Below, one piece after another: positions 21,718 through 32,535 of a DNA stretch of 64,000 nucleotides. Position numbers and translations under genes: made by a program. The notes under the pieces are model-generated. The model saw nothing but the letters and a program-made list of their open reading frames with translations. It was not told where the DNA came from and made no database searches. The stretch lies in contig MU657256.1 of the NCBI GenBank assembly GCA_026770575.1, positions 28,002-92,001 on the forward strand, read 5' to 3'. This DNA is from Pelagophyceae sp. CCMP2097. Lineage: Eukaryota; Sar; Pelagophyceae. Each line of letters opens with the position of its first letter. Positions within the stretch are counted from its first letter, which is position 1.

Positions 21718-22197
21718 TTAGAGTGCGACGTCCCAGAGTCGCGCCTTCCCGTCGCCGCTCGCCGTCAAGAGAAGCGTGCCGTCGGTCGAGAACACGCAGC
21801 ACATGATATCTCTGTCGTGGCCCCCGAGCGTCGTCTGCGGCGCGCCCGGCGCAGCGTCCCAGAGCCGCGCCGCCCGGTCCATGCACGCCGTCACAACGTG
21901 CTTGCCGTCGGGCGAGAACGTGCAGCTGTAGATGTCGCCAAAGTGCCCCCAAAGCGTCGTCTGCAGCGCGCCCGTCGCGGCGTCCCAGAGCCGCACCGTT
22001 AAGTCGAGGCCTACCGTCACGATGCGCCTGCCGCCGGGCGAGAACGCGCCGCTGTCGACGTAGTAGGTGTGCCCCTCGAGCGTCGCCTGCAGCGCGCCCG
22101 TCTTGGCGTTCCAGAGCTTCGCCGTCTTATCCCAGCTCGCCTCGCAGTGGGGCGCCGAAGAGGGCCCGCGGGGCGACTCGCAGGCGCCGACGACCAT
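21718..22197 (-). CDS. Small WD40-repeat protein or fragment
   Basis: Single reading frame of 159 residues with three full WD40 repeats and the end of a fourth: DKTAKLWNAKTGALQATLEGH, then units ending VRLWD, ARLWD and ARLWDVAL. Spacing is about 42 residues per repeat, with GH and WD dipeptides in place. A closed propeller needs more blades, and the sequence before the first DKTAKLW (CESPRGPSSAPHCEASW) has lost the expected GH and FSPDG elements. This is therefore either a truncated copy, a piece of a longer multi-exon gene whose 5' exons I could not find, or a protein that oligomerises. Function unknown. Confidence 0.6.
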   Translation of the reverse strand: MVVGACESPRGPSSAPHCEASWDKTAKLWNAKTGALQATLEGHTYYVDSGAFSPGGRRIVTVGLDLTVRLWDAATGALQTTLWGHFGDIYSCTFSPDGKHVVTACMDRAARLWDAAPGAPQTTLGGHDRDIMCCVFSTDGTLLLTASGDGKARLWDVAL

Positions 22198-22398
22198 GGG
22201 CGCACACCGGGAGCAGCGAGCGGCCTCGCGAGACGGAAAAAAAAGCCTTGAACGTGTGTCACGGTGTCACGTCGGTGTGTGTGGTGTCTTCGCTGATCTC
22301 GTTTGGCGATTGCACGATCTAGATCTCAGCCTTTGTGTTTCTCACTCGCAGCGCACCCGCGGTCGACCTCGGGCGCCCCGCCGCTCTCGGGCCCCGCC

Positions 22399-24037
22399 AT
22401 GCTCAAGGCGCAGCTGGAGACGCCCATGGAGGAATGGCTCGGGCAATGGCCGGCGGTAAGTCGTCTCTCGTCCGTCCCTTGCACAGGGAGCGCTGCCCGC
22501 CGCACGCCCGCTTGCAGGTCCTGTCGCAGCAAAAGGCGCTCGTCGCAGCGCTCTACCGCCGTGAGGCGCGTCGGAGGAGCCTCGGAGGAGCCGCACCTCG
22601 GAGGAGCCGCGCCCGGGTCGCGTGCGGGCATCGTCGGACAGCAGCTTAGGTCCGCGGTTCGTTCGCGTGCGCTTTGCAGACGGTGGCTTTGCTGCGCAAG
22701 CTCGTCGGCACGTGTCACTGGGCCACGGCCGGCGAGTTGATCCGCCGACTTCGCCAAGTTGGTGCGTCATCCGCCACACCGCGAGAGGACCCTGCGGCCT
22801 CGGACGCTCCCGCTAGGCGAGGCGCTGGTCAACGCGCAGCCTTTGGAACTCGCCGTCGGGAACATGATCCGGCGCGTTTTGATGCAATGAGCGTCGACGC
22901 GGGTGTTGATGTGGTCGTCTAGGCGTGTGTTGATGATCGTCCGCGAGGACCACGCGCGCCTCGTCCGCCAGCGCGCGGTGCGTCTTCGGCGTTTTGTGAC
23001 ATTTTTCAAAGCAGCATGAGCGTCGCGCCGTCGTTCAAAGCCACGCTAGGATGAAGCGCCGACTGATGTATCGCTGCAACCGTCGCTCTCCGATGTGCTC
23101 ACGGGGTCTTCAGAGTCGCGACTCAAGTCTTTGGAGATGCCCCAGGCCGAGTTGCGCCAAAACGTCATGGAGCAAATCGTCGAGCTGTACGATGAAGTTG
23201 AGGGCGTACGCGAACCCATCTCGGCCCAGGCGCGTCGGACGACGGTCGAACGCCGCTTCATGCCGTTGGATGCAGGCGCTGCAGCACGTGCACAGCCACG
23301 ACGTGATCATGACGCTTGGGAACTCGCGGAGTGTCCGCGACTTTATCAAAAAGTTGCGTTGAAAAGCTTATCCGTGGTCCGGTCTCGCCCACAGCACGGA
23401 AAAGACTTTGCCCATAGGCCGCATCGGTCAAGGGCCGGCGCTTCGAGGTCTTCGTCACGGAGACGGCGCCGTCGTTCGAAGGCCACGCCTTTGCAAACGA
23501 GCTGGCAAAGGCTTGCGGTTCGAGCGTGACGATAACGATTATTCCGGAGAGTGCCGTCTTTGCACTCATGACCAGGGTCCATAAAGTTATCCTCCCGACG
23601 CACGCCGTCATGGCCAACGGCGCTTTACTCACGCACGCCGGCGGCCACCAGATGGCGTTGGCCGCGCGCGAGCACGCGAAACCCGTCCTCTGCGTCACGG
23701 GGCTCTTCAAGCGACGAGCGGTGTCCGATCGACTTTTGAACATGTTCACCAAAACGATTTCATCGACTCTAGGCTCTGCCCGGTGCACCCGCACGACGCC
23801 GACGCGTTCAACGACCTCACGAGCCCCGCGGCGATTTTGCCGTACGCGGAGGTGCCGCACGATGCTACTCGGGACGCTTCGACGTTTTCGCAGTTGGACG
23901 TTGCGAATCCGGCCTACGACAACATCCCCCCGGACCTCGTCGACCTCTACGTCACCAACACCGGCGCCCACCAACCTTCCTACATCTACCGCCTCCTCGC
24001 AGAGTTCTACTCGCCCGAGGACACGGACGCCTTCTGA
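22399..24037 (+). CDS. EIF2B2: Translation initiation factor eIF2B subunit beta
   Basis: Exons 22399-22469, 22518-22560, 22680-22761, 22817-22871, 22923-22977, 23050-23229, 23276-about 23359, about 23418-23710 and 23773-24037. eIF2B is the guanine-nucleotide exchange factor for eIF2; beta is one of its regulatory subunits. Diagnostic blocks appear in order: TVALLRKLVG, NAQPLELAVGNMIRRVLMIVRED, the VIMTLGNSRSVRDF start of the Rossmann-like domain, VTETAPSFEGHAFANELA, THAVMANGALLTHAGGHQMALAA, and the C-terminal VDLYVTNTGAHQPSYIYRLL. Three introns use GC donors (22872, 23230, 23711); each is needed to keep the conserved sequence continuous. The join between the seventh and eighth exons does not work with any splice pair I tried. 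A one-base error in the AAAAA run at 23348-23352 would be one explanation. The exact N-terminus is also less certain. Confidence 0.88.
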
Positions 24038-24050
24038 GCCAACCGCCGCG

Positions 24051-24647
24051 TTAACGTCTCTTACTCAGTTCGATGCATCTCGATAGCCCGGCGATCCGGT
24101 CCGGGTCCAAAAAGTCGCCGGGTTGCGGGAACGATTCGTCTCCGATGCCGGACAGGACGGCCAGCGCGAGGAGGCACCTATTCGCGTATTCGCGGGCGCT
24201 GCGTTGGCGTGGCTGACGTACTCTGCTCTTTGCATCAGCGTCAACGGGTTTTCGTCGTCGAGGGGCAGGCCGTAGTCCGCATCTCGAGTGTCGGCATGGT
24301 TCTGCAGTGTCGCGAGGAGCTCTTCCCTCCGAGTCCAGACGTCGCCGACGACTCGCGCCTAGAAAGGATGACACGCCAACGCGCGCAAAAAGGCGCACCG
24401 TCACGGCGTCGTCGGTCGGCCTCGGCGGCAGGCCGCTCAGCTTCTTCGACAGCGCGTTGATCATCGCCTAGGTGTCTTTCCGACCACCCGTCTCCTTGCG
24501 CAATCGCACCGGCGCGCGAGGTGCTTCCGCCGGGCGCCAAGGGTCGACTCCGAAGCACTTCAGGCTCCGAGGCGCGATGCGGACCGCGCAGCGCAGGCTC
24601 CCGACCGCGGCCAAGAGGCAGGCCAAGACGACAGCGACGGCGCGCAT
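24051..24647 (-). CDS. Small protein with signal peptide, family unknown
   Basis: Exons in coding order 24647-24510, 24467-24399, 24358-24222 and 24177-24051, 156 residues. Introns are only 40-44 bp with GTGCG or GTACG donors and CTAG/ATAG acceptors, and all phases agree. The N-terminus MRAVAVVLACLLAAVGSLRC is a clear hydrophobic signal, so the protein enters the secretory route or, in an alga with complex plastids, perhaps the plastid. The mature part is mostly helical-looking (WTRREELLATLQNHADTR, LMQRAECLLALAVLSGIGDE) and ends in SRCIELSKRR. I do not recognise a family. The start codon overlaps one end of a small inverted-repeat element that also provides CCAAT- and TATA-like sequences. Confidence 0.6.
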
Positions 24648-24729
24648 ATTGGATTCGGGTTTGGCCAATCAAGGGGCTTATAATGTGAATTTAACCAATC
24701 ACGGCCCCTTTAAAAAGAGGAATCCAATA
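24647..24729. mobile_element. Small MITE-like element bounded by TATTGGATTC inverted repeats
   Basis: TATTGGATTC at 24647-24656 and its exact complement GAATCCAATA at 24720-24729 bound an AT-rich 83-bp segment. The same 10-bp ends bound the segment at 36489-36641. The interior holds two ATTGG/CCAAT motifs and, on the minus strand, ATTATAAG, so it may act as the promoter of the small gene that starts at its edge. Confidence 0.5.
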
Positions 24730-25643
24730 CACTTCTTCTTCAATTATGCACTCCAATGAGGCTGCTAAAACCAACAGGCGGGCCGGCGCGCCAGATCCAC
24801 TGGTCTAAAGATCAAGCTTTTAGGGAATGCGTTATGGAATTCAAGTCGTTGGAAACTGGAGATGTAATTTAAGCCCCTTTATTGAGCTTACGAGACTGAA
24901 AGTCGCGCGGCGTCCAGCCAAGAACTTTCAGCGACCATCGCATCGCGGCCCCGGGCCGTCTTGGTGGATGCTCGACGGTGACGACAACGGCGGCGTGTCC
25001 CCGGTTCTACCGAACCTGCACCTTGACGGCGCGCCGTCCACCCGCGTCCCCGGCGGCGGCCCGGCTGGGCTGCGCGAGGAGTATGACGTGATGGCCGTCC
25101 ACTATGCGAAGCAAGCTTTACACTGCCTCATGCTCAAGCTGTCCATTGAGGTAAATAAGCTGGGCCCGCCGCGGCCGCCGCGCTCACGATCGATTCCGGC
25201 GGCGGCGGCGGCGACGTGTCCTGGTTGCCGTGGCGCGGCGCGGCGGCGAGGGCCTCGTCGGATCGTCCTTCTTCGCCGACGACGCCGAATGCCGGCGCGC
25301 TGGGACGGGCTTGTCAAGAAAACGAGAAACGATCGCTAAGTTATTTTAGCGAGGCCCGGGGTGTCGCAACCGTGACTTTTCGCCAGCTGGCTTCCGCTTC
25401 GGGGCAGCTCTTCGGGGCGCGCTGAGATCGCCCGTCTCCCCAGGTGGGTCCTCCCCACTGCGGCCGAGGCTCCAGACTCGCCACACCGGCTCTCGCGGTA
25501 CCGCACCCCGGTCAGTCCTTGTCTTCCCAAACACGACTGCTCTGCCGATTGCAGGACTCTTGTCTTTTAAAGGTACCTCTCGAGCGAGCACCTGGGCGGT
25601 GAGCGCGCTGCGCGACCATCACTCGACGGACTGCTACGGCACG
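24730..25643. other. Mostly non-coding; possible exon at 24968-25150
   Basis: A plus-strand stretch from ATG 24968 to 25150 encodes 61 residues (MLDGDDNGG... ending ALHCLMLKLSIE) and stops at a plausible donor GTAAATAAG. It reads like coding sequence, but I found no matching downstream exon. The rest holds no recognisable feature. Confidence 0.3.
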
Positions 25644-26627
25644 ATGGACAAGCCGCCGCCGGTCAACGTGCCCAAGCCGTGCTGCATCTGCGACGCACCG
25701 GGCGGCCAGCACTGCAGGCGCAGTGCAAGCGGCTCGCCGCCGAGTACCAGGGCCGCCTCCTCGACGACCTGTCGGCGAAGCTGAAGGTCAAGGAAGAGCC
25801 GGCCATCGTCGCGGACGTCTCGTTGGCGGACGGCTTCAAGGCGGCGACGCGAGCGCCGGCTGGTTGGCCGGCGAAGGTGGACGCAGTCGGCGTGGTGAAA
25901 GGTGACGCGCTGGACTGGTGCGGCACTTGTGCCATCTGCATTGACGTACTTCCGTTCGGAGAGGGAGCGCAGAGGTTCTACGAGTGCTGCTGCAAGACAA
26001 TGTGCTCGGCATGCTCCGACAAGTGCCAGGAGTACGACACTCGCTGCCCGCTCTGCCGAGCTCCAGTCCCCGCTTCGGCTGCCGAGGTGGTGCGCCGGCT
26101 GCAGGAGCACGCGGACAAGGGAAACGCCGAAGCGCAGTTTCACCTTGGAGAGCATCACGGTAAGGGCGGCTATGGTCTCAAGAAGAGTCCCAAGCGAGCG
26201 TTCCAGCTTTACCAGCTCGCTGCGGCGCAAGGATTTGCTTTAGCTCAGAATGCACTGGGTCAGTGTTACGGTGCAGGGTTAGGCGTCCAGATCGACTACA
26301 AGGCCGCCGCGTTGTGGCGCCGGCGAGCGGCCGAGCAAGGCTATCCTAGCGCGCAGTTCTATCTTGGCGATGCGTTCTACATCGGCAAGGGCGTGGCGCA
26401 GTCGTACGACGAGGCCGTGAAGTGGATGCGCCTCGCCGCCGCGCAGGGCGACGTGGACGCGCTCTTAAACCTCGGCGTATGTCACATCAAAGGCCAGGGC
26501 GTGCCGCGGGACCTCGACGCGGCGCTGCTTCAAGCGCGCCGCGGCCAAGGGTAGCGCCGAGGCCGCGGCGGAGGCCGAACGTCTCGCGACGCACCTCGCG
26601 GCGCAGCGCCCCGGTCCACCGACATGA
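25644..26627 (+). pseudogene. Disrupted MYND-RING-Sel1 repeat protein
   Basis: Begins MDKPPPVNVPKPCCICDAPGGQHC, the first half of a MYND zinc finger. The frame then shifts, and the text resumes at AQCKRLAAEYQGRLLDDL without the second half of the finger. The middle reads well: a RING-like finger (CAICIDVLPF, CCCKTMCSAC, CPLCRAPVP) followed by four Sel1 repeats (EAQFHLGEHHGKGGYG, AQNALGQCYGAGLGV, SAQFYLGDAFYIGKGV, DALLNLGVCHIKGQGV). Near 26520 a second frameshift moves the expected CFKRAAAKGSAEAAAEAERLA tail to another frame, ending at 26627. Such proteins are, from memory, a large family in Aureococcus-like algae and may act in ubiquitin signalling. With two breaks this copy looks dead, unless the first is an unrecognised exon structure and the second a sequencing error. 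Confidence 0.6.
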
Positions 26628-26779
26628 GCGTCGATTCCGACCCCCCGGGGCGAGGCGAGCGGGCGATTGAAGGCGCCGCCTCCCTCCGGAGGGAAAACCG
26701 CTCCGAGGGCCGAGCTGCCGGTGTGTGGAGGCGTAAGGAAGCACGAAGGACCCGAGATGAGACACTCGGGGGGCGGGCG

Positions 26780-29700
26780 TCATCGGAGCGCGAAGCGCCA
26801 GTGCTCTTTTGCCTTTTGCGGCCGGAGGCACCCGGTTCGGCGGAGCGCGCGTTTCGCCACAGTCTTGAGCGCAGTCGCGACCGAGTCGCGGCCGAGGGCG
26901 GCGGCGTTGCCGTGGACGAGGAGGACGTATGCCAGTATACGCGAGCCGATGCCAAAGGCGATCATGGTGGCGAGGTTGATGTTTCGCAGACGGTGGTGGT
27001 CCCAGTACACCGAAGTGTCCTGGACCAAGTAGCCGTACCCCAACAGCTGCGCCAACACGGATGACGCGGCCCCGTCGCCGTAAAACGACGGCGGCATGCG
27101 GTACGCCTCGGTCATTCGTGTGATTTCTTCGACGAACAGCGTCTCGACGAAATAACGGTCGTGCGACGAATAGTGCACCACCTTCAACGGTAAAGGCATC
27201 TGCCTCACGGTCGGATGGATCCCGGCGAACATTGCGAATATCAGTGCGATGCACAGCGCGCCGAGCTGCGCCGACGCCGGCGCGAGGACTGCGGAAGCGA
27301 CATAGCCAAACCCGCTCGAGGCAAACGCGTTGGCGCCACAAATCAAAGCGTACACGCCCACGGGGCACCGCGGCTGCGCCCTAGTCGACGCGTTTCAGTG
27401 TGACGCTAAGGTGTTTCGGAGACGGCAGACACTTACAGTGGGTAGAATGCTGCGACGAATACTGTGGAGAGCGCGGCGATTCTGGGCGCGTCGGCAGTGC
27501 ATTTCGCCGCAAAGTGCGCGAGCGTCGAGAGGCCGCCGCCGCCGGCTGCGCCGCACTCGCGGAGGAAGACGGCGCGGTCCGACCCAAACGTCGGGACCGC
27601 CGCAAGAGTAATGGTCATGCCTACCGGGACGTAAGACGTTGGATATGGCCACGACGCATCCAGAGGCCACGACGCATTCAAAGACGCACCGAGGGCGATG
27701 GCGACCATTTGGTTGACGAGCTGGAGGTCTTTAAATGAGTAGTCGACGTACAAAAGCCCGAGGCCAGCGCCCGCAAACGTCTGGATGGAGACGTCGCCAA
27801 TAAACCCAGTCACCGACCGCCGCTGCTGGAGCCACGCGCGCGACAACTGCAGCCAGAGCTGCCTGCCAAAGCCCGGCGAGGAACGCGACGAAGACCGGCT
27901 CCGCAGAGGCGGCAACGCGCCGTCGTCGACCGGCTGGCGCAACTCGTCGGGCGGGTGTCTTCTCGCCCACTCGGCGGCGAGGTCGAGGGCGTCTTCGCCG
28001 AGGTGTGGCGCGAGGATCTGCATGAAATAGTCTGGTGGAGCCCAGTCGCTCGGGAAGCGGATGCCGAGGCTTGTAAACCATTTCTTTGCACCCGAAGGCG
28101 CACCCAGATAAGCCGTCCTGCCGGCGGCGGCGAGCAAGAGCACGTCGTCAAAAGCGGCATATATTTGCATCGACGGCTGGTGCAGCACGACGGCCACCGT
28201 GGCGCCTCTTCGCGCCACGTCGTGGAAGGCGTGCATCACGTCCAGCGACGTCGCAGAGTCTAAACCTGAAGTCGGCTCGTCCGCAAACAGCAACGAAGGA
28301 TCCGCGACGAGCTCCATGCCGACATTTACTCTTTTGCGCTGGCCGCCCGAGATGCCTCTTCGAAGTTCGTCGCCGACCACGGCGTGCCGAATGCCCACCA
28401 GCTTCAAAACGCGTAAAACGTCGTTGACCACGGCCCTGCGCCGCGCCTGCGTGCACGCCGCGGGGAGCCGCGCGGCTGCGGAGAACTCTAAAAGTTCCCG
28501 GACGGTCAGCTCGCGGCACATGATATCCTCTTGCGGGACAAAGGCCACTAAAGGCGACAGCGACTTTAAAGACAACGCAGAGTCACCGTTGACGCGGACG
28601 CGGCCGCTGAGTCTCGCGCGCCGGTCCCAGCGGCCGGAGAGGACGTTTAAGAGTGTAGTCTTCCCGGCGCCAGAGGGCCCCATCACAGCGGCGACGCGGC
28701 CGGCGCGCAGCGACCCCGTGACGCCGTGTAAGACGCGCCGGCGGCCGCCGCAGCACCCCGTCGACGCGAGTTCGAGACCAAGCTGGTCGAATTCGAGGTC
28801 GACGCGGTCCAAACCGGGCCGCTTCACGCTCAGCGACCGCAGCTGGAAAGGGACCGTGGGCGCCTCCAAGCGCGCGGTTGAAGACAGCTCCAGCGAGCCA
28901 TCGCGCGCCTGGCGGCCGTGGGAAACCGAGGCGTCGTCCGAGGGGTCGTCGGCTTCGACGTCGAGGAACGTCGCCTCGAGCCTCGAGCACGTCCTCGACG
29001 TCGCCTCGAGCGCCGTGCCGGTCTCGCTGCCGTCCATGCTTGCGCGGTGCCGCGCGGACCGCTGGTGGCGCAACTCGTCTCGGAGTTGTCGGAGGCGGTC
29101 GCGGACGCAGCGGGACGAATGGAATAATGCACAAAAGAAACTAAACGCCAGCAGCAAAGACCCGGCGGCGGCGGCGGAGACGTCGGGTGAATCCAAGCCC
29201 TCGACGCCGCACGTGGCGATGATCGGGCACCTCTGCGGCGCGAAGGACCCTTCTGCGCAGTAAGAGCCGCGCGGGCACAGCTCCGGCTTCTTCGTTGGGT
29301 CCTCACAAAAGTAGCCCGGCGGGCAGGGCGTGAGGAAATTGAGACCGGGACACGTCAGCGAACCGTCGGCGGCCGTGTAGGGTCCAGTCTTTGGTGAGTG
29401 CGGCACTCTAACGAGCCAGGTACACCAACCCAAAGTCTCGGAGAAGTTGGCACGAGTGCACGTCGCACCATAAAGGCAAGCCACAAAGCAGACCAGGTCC
29501 TCCGGGCAGAAGAAACCCGGCGGACAGGCGCGCGGCGCCGCGCCGCGCTCGGGCTGGTAGAAGCCGGCCGCACACCCGGGTTCCGGCGGCCCAAAGGGCC
29601 CGCAGCGGTCTTTATCGATACTCTGCGACGAGAGGAGCAACTCGAGCTCTTTTGGGCCGCAGTGGCCGAGGCGGTCGGCGTCGATCCAGGGCCGCTCCGC

Positions 29701-30012
29701 GGCGGCGCCGGCAGCTAAAGCTTCCCAAGCTAGGAGTTCCTTGGGCGACCCGTGCGCCAGCCAGCGGTACAGCGGCGAGGCCCGGACGTGCGCGGCCTGC
29801 GCCGCGGTGACGTTGCCCGGCGCCGATGACACGAGGTCCGAAGCGTCGACGACGCGCATCCGGTACAGGTCGAGCTGCAAGATTACGACGCCACCCAGAA
29901 AGAGGCAGCACGCGGCGGAAACGAGTACGGAAACGGCGGTGGAGCAGCACGATTTGCGCCGGCGCGGCGGCGCGCTCGCCGCGAGGGGGCGGTAGCCGCG
30001 CGCGTCGGCCAT
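26780..30012 (-). CDS. ABCG (WHITE-type) half-transporter with Cys-rich N-terminal domain
   Basis: Exons 30012-27437 and 27380-26780, 1058 residues. Order: an N-terminal transmembrane span, a Cys-rich lumenal region with CPPGFFCPED and CPPGYFCEDP units, a second span near residue 275, the nucleotide-binding domain, then the membrane domain. The ATPase is complete: Walker A GPSGAGKTTLLN (about 441), signature ISGGQRKRVNVG (about 552), Walker B LLFADEPTSGLD (about 575), H-loop VVLHQPS. This layout matches plant ABCG24/28-type proteins, which export lipids or other hydrophobic compounds. Part of the C-terminal membrane domain lies in exon 2 (MGVYALICGANAFASSGFGY-like spans and PLPLKVVHYSSHDRYF). 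The final basic tail has no obvious role. The substrate is unknown. It is divergent from the DAHP synthase gene, 400 bp apart. Confidence 0.88.
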
Positions 30013-30412
30013 GCCTCGACGTTGAGGTCGAACCTCAAGGTCTTCAGAAAAGTTCTTTGGATTGTTCCGATTCTTGTCGTTCGGGTTTTACGCGGAACAT
30101 CCTCCGGGCATCATCGAGACGGGAGCTATAGACCGGCCCCACGTCTACCGCGGGTCCTCGGCGCAGCCGGGGGTGAAGAAAGCACCCCCACATATTATAA
30201 GTGTTTTTTACTCACGGTCGACGAAGGATGGCTCCTGCGAGCAACGGCGACACCGACGGCGGGTCGTAGGCTGCGCGCGCGCATAAGGCACGAGGGGGGT
30301 TTTCCGCTTGACACGACCTTGCATCTTGAGTTCACTCTGCTGCCACTAAGAGTGTCGCCAAAGAACGCATATTTTTGTCGCTTGCCTCGTTGCCAGAGGC
30401 CACCCCGCCGCG
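30013..30412. promoter_or_regulatory. Shared divergent promoter region, ABCG / DAHP synthase
   Basis: A 400-bp spacer between two start codons facing away from each other. It is locally AT-rich and holds TATTATAA at 30193-30200, about 213 bp before the DAHP synthase ATG. Use of this box is not certain. Confidence 0.4.
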
Positions 30413-31972
30413 ATGCTGCTCGCGGCGCTCATCCTGGCGGCGCCGACGGCGGCGCTGCACGCGCGTTCGGCGCCGAAGATGATGGCGACCTTGGACGTCA
30501 AAACAGCGACGACGACGTCGGGTGCGTTGCAAAGATGCGTTGCGCACCTCTAGCGACGCCTCTGCGCAGGCGGCGACCGCGTGGTGGCGCAGTGGTCTCC
30601 CTCGTCGTGGCGCGCGATGAAGGTCATGCAGGACGTCGAGTACCCGGACAAGGTGGCGCTTGAAGCGGCCGAGGCCGAGCTCGGGCGCGCGGCGCCTTTG
30701 GTCTTCGCCGGCGAGGTGCGGACGCTGCAGGAGCAGCTGGCGCGCGCTACCTTGGGCGACGGCTTCGTCCTGATGGGCGGCGACTGCGCCGAGTCGTTTG
30801 AGGAGTTTTCGGTGAACAACGTGCGAGACTCGTTCCGTGTCATCCTCCAAATGGCTTTAACCATGACGTACGGCAGCGGCCAGCCCATCATTAAGATCGG
30901 CAGGATGGCCGGCCAGTTCGCCAAGCCCCGGTCCAAGGAGACGGAGACGCGCGACGGCGTGACTCTGCCGTCGTACCGCGGCGACAACGTCAACGCCGAG
31001 CCCTTTACCAAGGAGGCGCGGACGCCCGACCCGCAGCGCATGGTGCGCGCGTACAACCAGTGCGCGCAGACGCTGAACATCCTGCGCGCGTTCGCCGTCG
31101 GGGGTTACGCCGACATTTCGCGGCTGCACGCGTGGAACCTCGACTTTATGGAGTCGACGCGCGAGGGGTCCATGTACCGCTCGTTAGCCTGGAAGATCGA
31201 CGAGTCGCTGCGCTTCATGCGCGCCATCGGGATCGACACGACGACGCCCGCGCTGACGCAGACTGCGTTTTACACGGCGCACGAGTGCCTCTTGCTGCCG
31301 TACGAGCAGGCCCTGACGCGCCAAGACTCTACCACGGGCCGCTGGTACGACTGCTCGGCGCATTTGCTGTGGGTCGGCGAGCGCACGCGGCAGCCGGGCT
31401 GCGCGCACTTTGAGTTTGTGCGCGGCATCTCCAACCCGTTGGGCGTAAAAGTCTCGGACAAGGCGACGCCCGAGGACGTCCTCAAGATTTTGGACGACCT
31501 CAACCCGCAAAACATCCCCGGCCGCATCACTTTGATCACGCGCATGGGCGCCGCCAACATCCGCGAGAAGCTCCCGCCCTTGGTGCGCGCCGTCCGCGAC
31601 TCTGGGCGCGCGGCTCTGTGGGTGTCGGACCCGGTGCACGGCAACACGTTCGAGTCCGAGTCCGGCTTCAAGACGCGCAGCTACGACGCCATCAAGGACG
31701 AGCTCGTCGGCTTCTTCGAAGTGCACGCCGCCCTCGGCACGCACGCCGGCGGCGTGCATCTGGAGATGACGGGCCAGGACGTGACCGAGTGCGTCGGCGG
31801 CACCGTCGGCAACGTCGCCGACGCCGACCTGTCGCAGCGCTACCTCACGGCGTGCGACCCGCGCCTCAATGGCCGCCAGGCGCTAGAGCTGGCGTTCGAG
31901 ATGGCCGAGCTGATGCGCAAGGCGCAGGGCCTGCCGCGCCTCGGGCAGACTCCGGATGTCAACCTCCTGTGA
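30413..31972 (+). CDS. DHS: 3-deoxy-D-arabino-heptulosonate-7-phosphate synthase, class II
   Basis: Exons 30413-30521 and 30570-31972, 503 residues, with a 48-bp GTGCGT..GCAG intron. The enzyme condenses phosphoenolpyruvate with erythrose-4-phosphate, the entry step of the shikimate pathway to aromatic amino acids. Class II (plant/microbial AroA-II) motifs are complete: FVLMGGDCAESFEEF, KIGRMAGQFAKPRS, LPSYRGDNVN, AYNQCAQTLNILRAF, WVGERTRQ, GVKVSDKA, ITRMGA, WVSDPVHGNTF, GGVHLEMTGQDVTECVGG. The first exon encodes a hydrophobic leader (MLLAALILAAPTAALHARSA) that fits signal plus plastid targeting, as expected for an algal shikimate enzyme. Location is inferred. Confidence 0.95.
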
Positions 31973-32535
31973 AAAAAAAACGGCCGATAGCTCCGGGGCC
32001 GCGCCAGCGCCGGCCGCGCGCGCGCAAAGGCCGGACGCCCGTGTACCCCACATTTAAGTTAGGAGCTGCACCGACGCGCGCAGGGAGGCCCCGATGCATG
32101 AGGGTTTTAGTTTATATACCGGAAAGAAAGTTGGATGCAGTAAGCGCCTCGTGCAGTCGGGTACGCCCTGAGGAGTGAGAGCAGTCGAGTTGCAGAGTTG
32201 CACTGAGAGGGTGCAGACCGTCTCCGAGAGCAATCCCCGTTCTGGCCATGGAAAGTTCATAAAAAATCCACGGGGATATCCGCGACGCGCGAATCTACCC
32301 AGGCCGAAATCAAAGGCGGTTTAGGGTATCCCAATATTAATAACCCATTGCTATTGATCCTCGACGGCGCCGAGGCCGCCTGCGGACCGTAAGAATCTCC
32401 CGTTTTAATGGTATTTTAGGGTATTTTGAAGGTAAATGTCAAGCAAATTGTTCGTTTACCGACAATACCCAATTCCCGGTCGATAATTTCGGATAATTCT
32501 GAAGTAGCGATATTCGGAGGATTGCAAATCCCCCC
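31973..32535. other. AT-rich intergenic sequence, no gene seen
   Basis: Follows the DAHP synthase stop. It contains short TTTAGGGTAT direct repeats (near 32319 and 32417) and leads into the inverted-repeat element. No coding or RNA feature is supported. Confidence 0.4.

Noticed and set aside
24359..24386. 28-bp GC-AG intron in the small signal-peptide gene
   Set aside because: A 40-bp intron with a GTGCGC donor at 24398 gives the same acceptor and keeps frame, at a size like its neighbours.
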